In this document: positions 44,761 through 53,829 of the stretch, one piece after another
How the letters are laid out: each line of letters opens with the position of its first letter
How positions within the stretch are numbered: the first letter of the stretch is position 1
DNA from: an uncultured Desulfuromonas sp.
GTDB taxonomy: Bacteria > Desulfobacterota > Desulfuromonadia > Desulfuromonadales > Desulfuromonadaceae
DNA: 64,000 bases
Direction: 5' to 3'
Assembly: GCF_963678835.1 (NCBI RefSeq)
Contig: NZ_OY787469.1
Coordinates: 3,224,001 to 3,288,000 of the forward strand
Made by a program: the position numbers and the translations under genes
Notes under the pieces: model-generated
What the model was told of the DNA's origin: nothing
The model's input: the letters and a program-made list of their open reading frames with translations, nothing else
Databases searched by the model: none

Positions 44761-45450
44761 TTACATCCTCCATGAACTGACCCCGTCTGAAATAAATCGG
44801 ACGGACATGCTTTGTTGTGCATCAAATAAAAACTCCGTGTCTGTCCCGCCGGACCATACTATTTCGTCATCGGCACCGGCCTGCACCAGCGGCGTCTGCA
44901 TCCGGTAGAGGTCGGTGATCTCTACATCGATGCGCGTGTCTGCTGGCACCGACACGGCAGCTGGCAGCGTGTACGTGCCGCTATCCTGCAGCTCATTGAT
45001 TTGATTCGGCAGTAGCTGACCACCGCCCGTTTTTACCGCGACTGGGTCGGCGACAACCAGAAGCGACCAGTTTGCGACGTCAAGCGACGGATCGGTGGCA
45101 CTGGAGCCTGCAGATTTTCGGCGGTAGGTTTGATAATTGAGCGGTGACCAGGCGCAGGCACCCTCAGCGTATGCCTGTCCCGATACCCACCTACCGGCAC
45201 CCGCCGCAACTGCCGCCGCATTGGCCGAGGCTAAGGCTTCAGCGGCGCCCTGTGCAGCGGCATTTTTGCTATTAAGGGCTTCGGATGCACTCTGGCCTGA
45301 TGACTCCTTGTCGCCGTTGACGCTCTCGGCAAGGGCGTTTGCCTGCGTCGACCATGAATTGAGCTTGGCCATGGTATCATCCGCTTTAGTGCTGAATGTT
45401 TCCGGGTCATCCATGCGGGATGGTGGATCAAAAACAACGTCAATTGCCAT
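44761..45450 (-). CDS. Putative tail fibre protein with helical stalk and sugar-binding-like module
   Basis: A 229-residue protein. The first 85 residues are helical and alanine-rich (AAAQGAAEALASANAAAVAA), like the coiled-coil stalk of short tail fibres. Residues about 86-135 (RWVSGQAYAEGACAWSPLNY, ending in VANWSLL) resemble the CBM5/12 or chitinase-binding-like unit seen in phage adhesins. The C-terminal third is beta-rich. It overlaps the upstream 300-residue gene by 11 bases. A receptor-binding role is inferred from position and composition. Confidence 0.65.
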   Translation of the reverse strand: MAIDVVFDPPSRMDDPETFSTKADDTMAKLNSWSTQANALAESVNGDKESSGQSASEALNSKNAAAQGAAEALASANAAAVAAGAGRWVSGQAYAEGACAWSPLNYQTYRRKSAGSSATDPSLDVANWSLLVVADPVAVKTGGGQLLPNQINELQDSGTYTLPAAVSVPADTRIDVEITDLYRMQTPLVQAGADDEIVWSGGTDTEFLFDAQQSMSVRFISDGVSSWRM

Positions 45451-46342
45451 CTGTTAACCCCTCTATTTCTATCGACAATTCTGTGTGGTTCGGATATTCC
45501 ATGACAGTGTCGAAACTTTTATAAAATCCATAAACAATTGTTGAGTCGTAGCCACTATAGCCAATATAGACAGCGGGTTTCGACCTGAGCGACACCATAC
45601 GGCGAGTAAAATTATCCAGCAGCACATTGTCCAACACCACGTTAAAGTCGCCGCGTAGGCTCCAGTCCCGTTCAACGATGCTCATGACTCCAAAATCGTC
45701 TGTCTTCTTGACGCTGTAGTCCATGATGCCAACGGAGCTGCCCAGCTTTGCGGCTTCGGCATAAACGATATGACGACCAACCACCAGTGCGCCGACGGCG
45801 ATCTGTTCACCAACACCACCATCCACCGTAATTTCAATGGTCGCGCCTCGGTAACTTGGCAAGCCCAGGACAACCAGCGTGCGACGATATTCAATCTCCT
45901 CGAAGAAGTAGTCGTACCAGCTGGTTATCAATGTTGGGTCATAAAGCAGGTGGGTCTTGTTATAGACAACACCATCGACCGCATCTGTCATTGTGATCGT
46001 TACCGATCTGGCCGACATACCGATGAGCGCAACACCTGTTACCAAACCGGCATCAATCGCAATTGACATGGTTTCGTCGGCAGTGGTCGCGGTACCGATC
46101 TTATTGTCAAACATGGCCCATCGGTTTGTGGCTCCTCTATCGAGCCAGTCAGCCTCATTATCCGGCGGATAACTATCGCTATTCGCCTGGTTCGCCTCAA
46201 AAATCTTGTGGAGCGCCGCGACCATCACCAGATCGCCGGTACTGTAGCTGGTGGCGCTGGACCACTCTGCGTAGTCATCTTCCGGCACGGTGCTGCTGAC
46301 CAGCCCAGTCTCGGTAATGGTTGTCGGGATGATTATCTTCAT
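45440..46342 (-). CDS. Tail-tip or central fibre protein with CBM5/12-like N-terminal module
   Basis: A 300-residue protein directly after the tape measure gene, its start overlapping that stop by 4 bases. Residues about 24-70 (YAEWSSATSYSTGDLV, then YPPDNEADW) fit the CBM5/12-like aromatic pattern; the remainder is beta-rich (ALIGMSARSVTITMTDAVDG). In flexible-tailed phages this position encodes distal tail or tail-tip proteins. An upper-baseplate-like role is likely, but no single family is certain. Confidence 0.65.
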   Translation of the reverse strand: MKIIIPTTITETGLVSSTVPEDDYAEWSSATSYSTGDLVMVAALHKIFEANQANSDSYPPDNEADWLDRGATNRWAMFDNKIGTATTADETMSIAIDAGLVTGVALIGMSARSVTITMTDAVDGVVYNKTHLLYDPTLITSWYDYFFEEIEYRRTLVVLGLPSYRGATIEITVDGGVGEQIAVGALVVGRHIVYAEAAKLGSSVGIMDYSVKKTDDFGVMSIVERDWSLRGDFNVVLDNVLLDNFTRRMVSLRSKPAVYIGYSGYDSTIVYGFYKSFDTVMEYPNHTELSIEIEGLTDGN

Positions 46343-49300
46343 ACTGCGGCCCTTTCCGGCGGCAGGCCGTCACCATCCCAGCGTTGAATCTGCCGTTTTG
46401 TGGCGCTGGTATTTCTGGCCGTAGACTCTCCGGCAGCACGCAGCATCCCGACTTCTTGACGCAGGGCTTTGACTTCGGCAACGAGTTCATCATTACCGCC
46501 ACCGGATAGCGTGACCGGGATGGTGCGACCATCCGGCAGTGGGACGATAGCTTCCGGGCCAGCTTCACCGGCAATGGACAGGCCGCTGGTGATACCACCC
46601 GCCGCGAATTGGGGCAGGCCCATGCTGTCGGCCCAGATGTTGAGATCGGCGGCGGTTGTATCCAGCACCGGGGCGAGCTGCGCGCTTGAGATACCGTTGG
46701 CAATGGCCTGGGTGTAGATGTCGAGCATGGACAGCTCACCGGTGCCGAGGGTGGCTTGAGAGTCGGCGACCAGGGCGGTAATCATTTCTGATGTCCAGGT
46801 ATCGTTACCGGCATAGTTGATGTCAGCGTCTGCTGCAACGACGTTGGCTTTTGCAACCAGGTACTCTTTAATGGCATCCGTCAGTGACAACACGCTGTCG
46901 TCAATACCCAGCAAGGCATTGAGCTGGGCCTCGAGAGCGGCAAGATCTTCTTCATGCGCTGCATCGAGAGCGGCAAGATCTTCTTCATGCGCTGCATCGA
47001 GACGGGCCAGCTGTGCTGCGTTGTTCGCCTCGATAACGTGGATCTGTTGTTCCGCCAGCCGCAATGCACGCTCTGCGTCAGTGACCTGATCGCCTGTCAA
47101 AGCCTCGAGTGCCGTCAAGGAATTAACGGTTTGCCAGAAGTCTCGCTTATAGTCCTCACTGCTGGCATATGAGTCAGTACCCTGTGATGTGAGCACAGAC
47201 AGAGTAGTGTCGATATCCTCTAACCCGCTAAAGTCTCCGCCGCGCGCTGCAGACAACACGCCCGCCAGATCTGATTTTGCTGCCGCGTATATTGCCGCCA
47301 CGTAGTCGGCATCGTCCATGGTCATGGATTCGCGTGCCGATTTGAGTTTGTCGACGTATCCGGTCAGCGTTGAGACATTTTTGTTGAGGGAATCAAGCTG
47401 ACCATTGAGTGATGCAATGGCGCGGTCGTTGCGTGCCTGGATCGCGGCGGCTTCGGCATTGTAGCTGTCGATCAGCGACTGGCGTTCTTCATTGTATGCT
47501 GTTGTCAGCTCTGACTTGCGCGTGCTGTATGCCGTTTCCAGGTTGGTTGTCGACGTCTCCAGGGTCGCGGCCAATTCAGCCTTGCGAATTGCCTCGGCTT
47601 CTAATGCAAGCACTTCGCGCAGCCTGGCAATGTAGGCTTCGCCCATATTATTGGCGATGGCCTCTTCGATCTCACGTTGAGCTGACAGCTCTCTGCGCAG
47701 TGCTGCTGCGGCATCGTCATCGCCAAGAGCTGTCAAAGCGCGTACTTCGAGATCTTCACTTGCTTCGGCAATCTGTTGCATCTTTTCGGCCTGATCTTCG
47801 AGATAGCTGTAATATTCATCTGCCGCTGATGACAGGCTGAGCAGCGTCACGTATGCGCTCTGGCCTGACGTTGTAGTCACGTCGATACTACTGACCAGGT
47901 CTTTAAATGCTTCGCGACTCTCCGGCAGGGTCAGATTCATGGTTTCCATGATGCCGGTCAGATTGCTGGCGTTGGCGGCATGTTGTTCGGCAGCGCTGAA
48001 AAACGCCGTGAAGAATGTCGAGAACAGTTCCTGGAACGCCTCAATGTCACCGGCCAGCTCGATGATGCTGTTTGAGATCTCGACTTGATATTGCGCAAAC
48101 TCTGTTGCACTCATGCCGATATTCTCGATGCTGGAGCCGGTGAGTTCGAGGGCATTTTCGACGATGGCTTTTTGACTCAGCAGCCGGACTGCGGTTTCCA
48201 TCAGCCCTTCGCCGATTTGCTGATACTGGCCGATTACGGACTGCAGAATGGCTGCAAACGCGGTGTCGGCCATGGAGTTGATGACACCAGAGATTGTTTC
48301 ACTGATTTCGTCAGTGTCCATGTCCTGCAGGTCGATCTGGATTGACTCAAACTGATAGGCCAGCGCTGCTTCGACATCGCCGCCGAGTGCGCCAGTGACT
48401 TCAACCAGAGTCGATGAGATCCCGGAAAAAATCGACGTGAACAGCTGGGTAATGGAATCATCAACATCGGCATATACTGTTTCGTATTTGGTTTTATCTG
48501 ACTTGAACCAGCCGCCGTCTATCTTGATCTTATAAAGCTGATACTGATCGACGGCCATGGCGATGCCATCCTGCAGTTGGCCGACGGATATTGTTCCGAG
48601 TTCGAAGCCGGACTCTTTTAGCCGTGTGGACACATCGCCACCCAGGATACCGCCTATGATATAGCTGGTTACCTTGCCGCCGATGTTCGATACCAGATCA
48701 CCGGGATCAAAACCGAGTAATGCATCGGTGATACCGTTTACCAGGGCGACAGGATAGTTTGATATCTGCGACAAGACATCATTGAGCTGATTTGAGGCCT
48801 CTACATATTTGCTCGTTTCTGTCGATTCGGTCCCGTCAAACGATCCAAAGTCGCGAACGATATTAGTGACCAGCCCGGTGATGTTTGTATTGAGCTGCTC
48901 CATTTCGGTGGAGATCTTGTGCAGCTCGGCATATTCTGACGCGTGGATATCCTCCAGCAGCTCGTTGGTGTTGCCGATGGAGTTGGACACGGCTGTTGCG
49001 TCGCCAAGGACTGTACCTGCGCCCTGGGCAACAGCTGTGGCCGCAGATGATGAGCCACCGCCGCCTGAGACACTTCCGCCAATCTGGCTGAGCAGGCCAG
49101 CCATGGTCACGGCCATGGCGGCTACCCGCGCAAATGCCGTGTACGGGTCGCCCTGGCCTTGGGCGGTGATTGACGCAATGGCGTTGACCGTGGCTTTTTG
49201 CAAGCCGATGGCGATTTCGGCAACGGCAAAGGCAAGCTCGATGTTGTGCAGTGCTTCGCGTTCCTTGCTCTGCTCATCGAATAACTCGGCAGTGGTCCCG

Positions 49301-51459
49301 AATAGTTCACGGTAGCCACTGAGCTGGGCGTTGAGTGATTTTTCAGTCAGTGCCTGCTCGGTAGCTGCGAGCTGCTTCAGCTGGGCGGTACGCTCTTTCG
49401 TATCTTCGAGGGCGTTAATTCGTTCGCGCTGTTTTTCGATTTCGATCATGGCTTGCTTTTGATCGTCATAGACATCGACCAGGCGCAGCAGGGCAGCGAC
49501 AGCTTCGCCGATGCCTTCGGTCAGGGGATCGGTAAAGTCTGAACCGATGTCCGAAAATTCAAGCTGTGACCAGGCGTCGTTGATTTCGTTTATCGCACCG
49601 GCATCGAGATTATTCAACGCGGCCTGCAATTTAGCCTGGGCATTATCAATTGATGCGGCCAGGTTATTATCGATAGAGTCAAAAACCGTTCCTTGGGCAG
49701 CGTTCAGGTTGTCGATCACTTCATCTATACGGCCTACTGCCGTAAAGTCGCCAGCCGCCTCCGCCTCAGTTTTTAGCCCTTGCAGCTTTGCAGCTGTCAG
49801 AGCGTATTCCATTTCGATCAGGCTCTTCTTCGCAGCGGCTTCGGCTTGTATTGCTGCAATTTGCAGTGCATGTTGCTGCAAGAGATAGTCGCGATCAGTG
49901 ACAGCTTGATTTTCGTGTTGCAGCTCAAGCTCTGCTGCGGCCTGGGCGCGCAGACTCTTTTCATAGTCAATGTCGGCTTCGAGCAGACCACGACGAGACT
50001 GGGAGAGTTCGTCAAGGGCTTTTTTTTGTAAATCAGTGATTTGGTCAATTTCACTTGATGAATCAGCTTGTGGCGACGCAATCTTAAACTTGGCAAGAGG
50101 GTCACTGCCGGGACTCGGCTGAGCTTCCTGTTTTAACCGTTCATATTCTTCACGCAAATCAGCCACAGCGGAAATTTGCGCATTCGAGCTTGAGATAGCT
50201 GCCTCACGTTCTGCCAATATCGCGTCGATACTTTCTTCACGGGCCTGATTGATGTTTTGTAGTGTCGCTTCAAGCTTTCCGCTGACGTCAGGACCATCCA
50301 ACCAGTTTGACGGGGACATGTACGCTGCGACCGCCTCACCGTAGGCTTGAGCTTTGTCGACTAACACGATCAGTTCGACGCTTGCAAGCTGGACCATCGC
50401 ACGAATGTTTTCCGGCAAGTTAAGGAAGGCATCAATAATAAAGTTAACGGCTGACGTACCATCGTTCTGCCAATTTATCCCGGCTTGATTAAGCAGGTTG
50501 GTGACAATGTCCAATGTTATGGCGGCATCACTACCCCATGAATCAAATTTTGAACCTATCACATCAAGATAGCCTTCGAGCTGGCCAGACGAGACCATAG
50601 CTGTCAGCTCATCAAGCGCAGAAGTCGCTAAGCGAATGCTCTCTTCTATGACATCGCCTGCCCCTTGCTCTGAGACTGACCGCATCAAACCATCCCAAGA
50701 GTCGCCCATATTGGAGATAGCCCCATCCAGCTCTCCCATCATTTCAGTCATCGCCCCGGCAAAGTTGTCTTCTCCCAGATCGATAAGGTACTGCTCAATT
50801 TCGGCTGCACTATTGCCAACCTCGGTTGCGACACCACGGAATGTAAACTTGATCGTGTCACCCTGATTACTGGCTTTGATGCCAAACTCCTTGAGACGCT
50901 CAAATTCGCCCGTCGTGGCATCGGCAACTGCCTCAATCATTTGGTTTAGGTCTTTGCCAAGGGCAGATGATGTGTCGCCGTAGGATGTGAGAGCGGCCAT
51001 GGAGGGTGTCAAGCCGTAATTTACCAGCTTGACGAAACTGTCCGTCACTTCGTCAAGCTGGTATGGGGTGTTTGCACCGAATGACTCCAGATAACCGAAG
51101 GCTTCTTTAGCACCGGAAGCGGTGCCAGTTGCCGTGCGGAGCTGAGCGTTTAGCACGCCAAACTCGCGTGATGTGTCAACGAGGTCACTTACCAACCGAC
51201 CAACAGACAAGGCTGCCATTAATGGCGCGAGAGCTGACAATGCAGTCCGCAAGACTCCAGCGCCCGTTGCTGCCTGCTCAGAGCTGGCAGCCATGCGGCC
51301 CATATTGGTTCCGGCGGTGGCACTGGCGGCACCCATGCGACCTGTTGTCGCTGCAACCTGTTGCTCACTGGCGCGCACGCGATCCAGCCCGGTGACGACA
51401 GCTTTGTCGCCATCAAGGCTAAGTTCGATTCTCAGTTTTGTCAGGTCAGTGCTTGCCAT
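46339..51459 (-). CDS. Tail tape measure protein
   Basis: A 1706-residue protein, the longest in the window, as expected for the ruler of a long flexible tail. The N-terminal region after MASTDLTKLRIELSLDGDKA has the tape-measure domain (LVSDLVDTSREFGVLNAQLR, LESFGANTPYQLDEVTDSF); the middle is helical with coiled coils (about 500-850); residues near 1490-1530 contain a duplicated 11-residue unit AALDAAHEEDL; the C-terminus has GEAGPEAIVPLPDGR, usual for the family. I start it at the ATG at 51459; the frame stays open for 37 codons upstream, but that stretch lies over the chaperone gene. The start overlaps the chaperone T stop by 14 bases. Confidence 0.93.
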   Translation of the reverse strand: MASTDLTKLRIELSLDGDKAVVTGLDRVRASEQQVAATTGRMGAASATAGTNMGRMAASSEQAATGAGVLRTALSALAPLMAALSVGRLVSDLVDTSREFGVLNAQLRTATGTASGAKEAFGYLESFGANTPYQLDEVTDSFVKLVNYGLTPSMAALTSYGDTSSALGKDLNQMIEAVADATTGEFERLKEFGIKASNQGDTIKFTFRGVATEVGNSAAEIEQYLIDLGEDNFAGAMTEMMGELDGAISNMGDSWDGLMRSVSEQGAGDVIEESIRLATSALDELTAMVSSGQLEGYLDVIGSKFDSWGSDAAITLDIVTNLLNQAGINWQNDGTSAVNFIIDAFLNLPENIRAMVQLASVELIVLVDKAQAYGEAVAAYMSPSNWLDGPDVSGKLEATLQNINQAREESIDAILAEREAAISSSNAQISAVADLREEYERLKQEAQPSPGSDPLAKFKIASPQADSSSEIDQITDLQKKALDELSQSRRGLLEADIDYEKSLRAQAAAELELQHENQAVTDRDYLLQQHALQIAAIQAEAAAKKSLIEMEYALTAAKLQGLKTEAEAAGDFTAVGRIDEVIDNLNAAQGTVFDSIDNNLAASIDNAQAKLQAALNNLDAGAINEINDAWSQLEFSDIGSDFTDPLTEGIGEAVAALLRLVDVYDDQKQAMIEIEKQRERINALEDTKERTAQLKQLAATEQALTEKSLNAQLSGYRELFGTTAELFDEQSKEREALHNIELAFAVAEIAIGLQKATVNAIASITAQGQGDPYTAFARVAAMAVTMAGLLSQIGGSVSGGGGSSSAATAVAQGAGTVLGDATAVSNSIGNTNELLEDIHASEYAELHKISTEMEQLNTNITGLVTNIVRDFGSFDGTESTETSKYVEASNQLNDVLSQISNYPVALVNGITDALLGFDPGDLVSNIGGKVTSYIIGGILGGDVSTRLKESGFELGTISVGQLQDGIAMAVDQYQLYKIKIDGGWFKSDKTKYETVYADVDDSITQLFTSIFSGISSTLVEVTGALGGDVEAALAYQFESIQIDLQDMDTDEISETISGVINSMADTAFAAILQSVIGQYQQIGEGLMETAVRLLSQKAIVENALELTGSSIENIGMSATEFAQYQVEISNSIIELAGDIEAFQELFSTFFTAFFSAAEQHAANASNLTGIMETMNLTLPESREAFKDLVSSIDVTTTSGQSAYVTLLSLSSAADEYYSYLEDQAEKMQQIAEASEDLEVRALTALGDDDAAAALRRELSAQREIEEAIANNMGEAYIARLREVLALEAEAIRKAELAATLETSTTNLETAYSTRKSELTTAYNEERQSLIDSYNAEAAAIQARNDRAIASLNGQLDSLNKNVSTLTGYVDKLKSARESMTMDDADYVAAIYAAAKSDLAGVLSAARGGDFSGLEDIDTTLSVLTSQGTDSYASSEDYKRDFWQTVNSLTALEALTGDQVTDAERALRLAEQQIHVIEANNAAQLARLDAAHEEDLAALDAAHEEDLAALEAQLNALLGIDDSVLSLTDAIKEYLVAKANVVAADADINYAGNDTWTSEMITALVADSQATLGTGELSMLDIYTQAIANGISSAQLAPVLDTTAADLNIWADSMGLPQFAAGGITSGLSIAGEAGPEAIVPLPDGRTIPVTLSGGGNDELVAEVKALRQEVGMLRAAGESTARNTSATKRQIQRWDGDGLPPERAAV
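46931..46996. repeat. Perfect 33-bp tandem duplication inside the tape measure gene
   Basis: Two identical 33-base units (46931-46963 and 46964-46996) encode AALDAAHEEDL twice; a third, degenerate unit follows. Being a multiple of three, the duplication lengthens the protein by 11 residues without changing frame. Confidence 0.9.
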
Positions 51460-51835
51460 GCTGTTTCCCTTTGTCGTCGTCTTTTGCTGCTCTGATGGAC
51501 AACCAGAGGTCATCCAGTTTTTCGATCTGCTCGACCTCCCAAGGGGTCGGCTGTATTCCGGACAGCTCAAAAAATGCCGCTATTCCGGGGTGGGTTAGAG
51601 GTGAGAGGCCGAAGCCTCCGCTGCTACGTCTGCGACTCATGCGCAGGAACCAGCGCCAGAGATACGCGGCGCATTCGGGCATGAGTGGCTCGTCGAGCAG
51701 CAGCTCCGGCGTGATGCCGGTCTGCCGCTCGACTGACTCAAGGTGTTGCCGTGGTGTTATTCCGTCTTTGTCTGGTCGGTCGTAGACAAATCGGAACTCG
51801 GCTGCGGCGAGGAGCTGCTCGCCGAGCTGGGCAAA
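51446..51835 (-). CDS. Tail assembly chaperone T region, reached by -1 frameshift
   Basis: This frame is open from just upstream of the slippery site to 51446 and reads FAQLGEQLLAAAEFRFVYDR, then DKDGITPRQHLESVERQTG and LLLDEPLMPECAAYLWRWF. A start codon inside it (ATG at 51682) would give only 78 residues and drop 51 codons that look fully protein-like, while no start is available at the beginning. It is therefore best read as the C-terminal extension of the gene at 51757, giving a 265-residue fusion (136 residues from G plus 129 from here). In lambda-like tails gpG and gpGT chaperone the tape measure protein, which is the next gene. Confidence 0.8.
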   Translation of the reverse strand, partial: FAQLGEQLLAAAEFRFVYDRPDKDGITPRQHLESVERQTGITPELLLDEPLMPECAAYLWRWFLRMSRRRSSGGFGLSPLTHPGIAAFFELSGIQPTPWEVEQIEKLDDLWLSIRAAKDDDKGKQHGKH

Positions 51836-52242
51836 AAATTGGCGACATTATCCATGGCCTGTTGTACCTGCTGACGCAGCCAGAAGAATCCACGGTCGGT
51901 GATGACCTTGCGGAAATTATCCTTGGAACTTTCCAGGCCAGTGCCATTGAGTTTGAGTGGTGCGCCGTCGGCGGTTTTCCAGTTGACGAAGCAGGCAACC
52001 ATTTTTTCGGTGACTGCCGCCTGGAGTTGGTCGTAATCAAGACCTGCAGACAGATCACGAGTACGCTTGGCCTGCTCATTACGGCGTTTGTTGATTTTGC
52101 GCTCAGCATCGATATACGCTTGACTATCAGAGCCAAGAACCATGATGGTCAGTCCGATCGGCTCGCCGGTGGTCGGGTGGAAGATTTCAATTTCAATGCC
52201 GGTATCGGCGTTTTGCGCGGTGTTGAGTGTGGCTAAATCCAT
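51757..52242 (-). CDS. Tail assembly chaperone G
   Basis: A 161-residue protein between the tail tube and tape measure genes, the standard location of the tail chaperone. It begins MDLATLNTAQNADTGIEIEI with a beta-rich first half (IFHPTTGEPIGLTIMVLGSD) followed by helices (WLRQQVQQAMDNVANFLP). The end of the zero frame is a low-complexity Ser-rich tail that is replaced by a structured sequence when ribosomes slip at residues 136-137. The family relation is inferred from position, size and the frameshift arrangement. Confidence 0.8.
   Translation of the reverse strand: MDLATLNTAQNADTGIEIEIFHPTTGEPIGLTIMVLGSDSQAYIDAERKINKRRNEQAKRTRDLSAGLDYDQLQAAVTEKMVACFVNWKTADGAPLKLNGTGLESSKDNFRKVITDRGFFWLRQQVQQAMDNVANFLPSSASSSSPQPSSDLSTTDQTKTE
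51802..51838 (-). promoter_or_regulatory. Programmed -1 frameshift site: slippery heptamer and stem-loop
   Basis: On the minus strand T TTT TTG (51838-51832) lies in the zero frame at codons 136-137. Eight bases further on, GGCGAG and CTCGCC (51823-51818 and 51811-51806) form a perfect 6-bp stem with a 6-base loop, which outer CTC/GAG pairs could lengthen. Slippery site, spacer and stem all have the expected form, and the -1 frame beyond is open for 129 codons. Confidence 0.8.
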
Positions 52243-52292
52243 TGGTTTAAATCCTCTTTAAATGATGGTTTATGGTGCGTTAAAAACTCAGA

Positions 52293-53261
52293 TTACAGGG
52301 CCGATGCTTGGGTGTTGAGCAGGGTTGCCATGATACTGGTACCGTTTGCTCCATTGCCCCAGTAAGCGGTCCACGGCAGCTCAATCAAAATCCCTTTGGT
52401 GTCCTTGATGATCGGGTCTTGCTCCTCAAAAATCAGCTCATCAATATTGAGCATGAGCTTCTCGTTTCCTTCGGTGCCGAGTCCGGTCCCCTGTAAAACG
52501 CTGACCTCAAGACTCGATGCCGTCCCGTTGGTGGCCTTTGTCAGCAGAGCCTCAGACTCGAACAGTGCCGTGATAGACCCAGAAACGACGGTGGCCCCTT
52601 CGGGGATGCTGTAGCGCTTGCCCTGACCACCAATGCAATAGACATCGCCATCCAGATTATTCTCCAGCGACCACTTCATGCTGGTAACAATGGCGATATC
52701 TACGCCGCCCTCTTTGATGCTCGCCGAGAATGCATTGAACGGTTCATAACCAATATCCACGGCAGCAGCGTCAAAGGTTTCAGTCTCGATGCTGCGATCC
52801 ATACCCATGAAGTCCATACTCAAGGGCAGCACGCCGGACGGATTCACCTCAAAGCCAACTTTGTTGCACTTGCAGCCGAAATAACGGAAATACTGCCCCA
52901 GATCGGTAAAGCCCTTTTCAATGGTGTGATAGGGCAGTGAATCTCCGATTTTAAAGACATGGGAGTATTCAGGCCCGGCACCTGTTGTGGTGACATTGCC
53001 GAACGCCATCATCAGCAGGCGGGCAATGTTGGGGGTCAGGTTGGTGGAGATACTGCCGGACACATCGCGCTTGCCACGGGTCGGAGCCGAGGCATCACGG
53101 CTCTGACGAATAATGTTTGATTTGTCCAGGGCGGTTTTACGCTGGAGCGATTCCGAACTGAACGGGACAATTTGCCCTGCCGGTGTTGCCGGCACCTGGC
53201 CAGCTGGTGATTCTGCGCCGGAAATTGTCAAGACGCCATTTGCACCTGTTGCTTGTGGCAT
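52293..53261 (-). CDS. Major tail tube protein
   Basis: A 322-residue protein in the tail tube position, start MPQATGANGVLTISGAESPA. The body includes RDVSGSISTNLTPNIARLLM, VGFEVNPSGVLPLSMDFMG and SMKWSLENNLDGD, matching the phage tail tube pattern of Desulfuromonas- and Geobacter-type Mu-like prophages, with the usual long C-terminal beta region. No sheath precedes it, consistent with a non-contractile tail. It overlaps the upstream 95-residue gene by 1 base and precedes the chaperone pair. Confidence 0.8.
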   Translation of the reverse strand: MPQATGANGVLTISGAESPAGQVPATPAGQIVPFSSESLQRKTALDKSNIIRQSRDASAPTRGKRDVSGSISTNLTPNIARLLMMAFGNVTTTGAGPEYSHVFKIGDSLPYHTIEKGFTDLGQYFRYFGCKCNKVGFEVNPSGVLPLSMDFMGMDRSIETETFDAAAVDIGYEPFNAFSASIKEGGVDIAIVTSMKWSLENNLDGDVYCIGGQGKRYSIPEGATVVSGSITALFESEALLTKATNGTASSLEVSVLQGTGLGTEGNEKLMLNIDELIFEEQDPIIKDTKGILIELPWTAYWGNGANGTSIMATLLNTQASAL

Positions 53262-53548
53262 TAGTTACCTCCCTCTGCTTTTGCCTGCTCGGCAGCCTGC
53301 TTTTGCGCTGCTTCTTTGGCGGCCTGCTGATCGGCCTTGTCTTGTTGCTTGGCGGCTGTTTCCAGCTCGGCGAAGCCCTGTTCTTCGCGGGGCGTGTCTT
53401 TGTCCGCTTCGGCGAACTGGACATCCTCGCGAGCCAGTAGTGATGCGGCGATCTTGTCGCTGACAGGACGGGCCACACCGCGATTAAATTGATGCTGACG
53501 GCCTACGGTCAGTCGGGCCGGGCCGCCGGTGTAGTAGATGATTTTCAT
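53261..53548 (-). CDS. Small phage protein with helical Gln/Ala-rich tail
   Basis: A 95-residue protein; the first half (MKIIYYTGGPARLTVGRQHQ, then PVSDKIAASLLAREDVQF) looks like a small compact domain, and the last 40 residues are a charged Gln/Ala/Lys helix (AAKEAAQKQAAEQAKAEGG). It lies between connector genes and the tail tube, where small tail-completion or joining proteins are found. Not recognised further. Confidence 0.6.
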   Translation of the reverse strand: MKIIYYTGGPARLTVGRQHQFNRGVARPVSDKIAASLLAREDVQFAEADKDTPREEQGFAELETAAKQQDKADQQAAKEAAQKQAAEQAKAEGGN

Positions 53549-53553
53549 TTTAT

Positions 53554-53829
53554 TCAGTCTCCCTGCTCAGCCTGGTCGGCTGAGATTTCAGATTCAAGAT
53601 TTGAGATTTCAAGATCCCCGGCCACGTCAATTTCAGGGATGGCGTCAACATTGGCGACGATATCCAGCTCGACGATTTGTGCTTCGAGAATTGCCGTGAC
53701 CCCTTCGTCAGGGTTTGAGGCATCGGCCAAGATCGTAATCTTTGAGATCCCCGAAATCTCAACGCCGTCGGCATTGAGGATTCTCGTGCCGCAGGTCGTG
53801 CCGTCACTGATGATTCTGATTTTCTTCAT
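53554..53829 (-). CDS. Small phage protein, unknown, with repeat-derived C-terminus
   Basis: A 91-residue protein, MKKIRIISDGTTCGTRILNA at the start, probably beta-rich. The C-terminal residues DLEISNLESEISADQ are encoded by a stretch (53581-53620) that resembles the spacer at 54718-54757, so this end may derive from an inserted short repeat. Its start overlaps the stop of the gp37-like gene by 1 base. Function unknown. Confidence 0.6.
   Translation of the reverse strand: MKKIRIISDGTTCGTRILNADGVEISGISKITILADASNPDEGVTAILEAQIVELDIVANVDAIPEIDVAGDLEISNLESEISADQAEQGD

Noticed and set aside
51460..51570. Upstream extension of the tape measure gene
   Set aside because: The extension lies over the chaperone T region and has no ribosome site; the ATG at 51459 begins a typical tape measure N-terminus.
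51446..51682. Independent 78-residue gene starting at 51682
   Set aside because: The 51 codons before this ATG are open and protein-like, and a slippery site with stem-loop connects them to the upstream gene.
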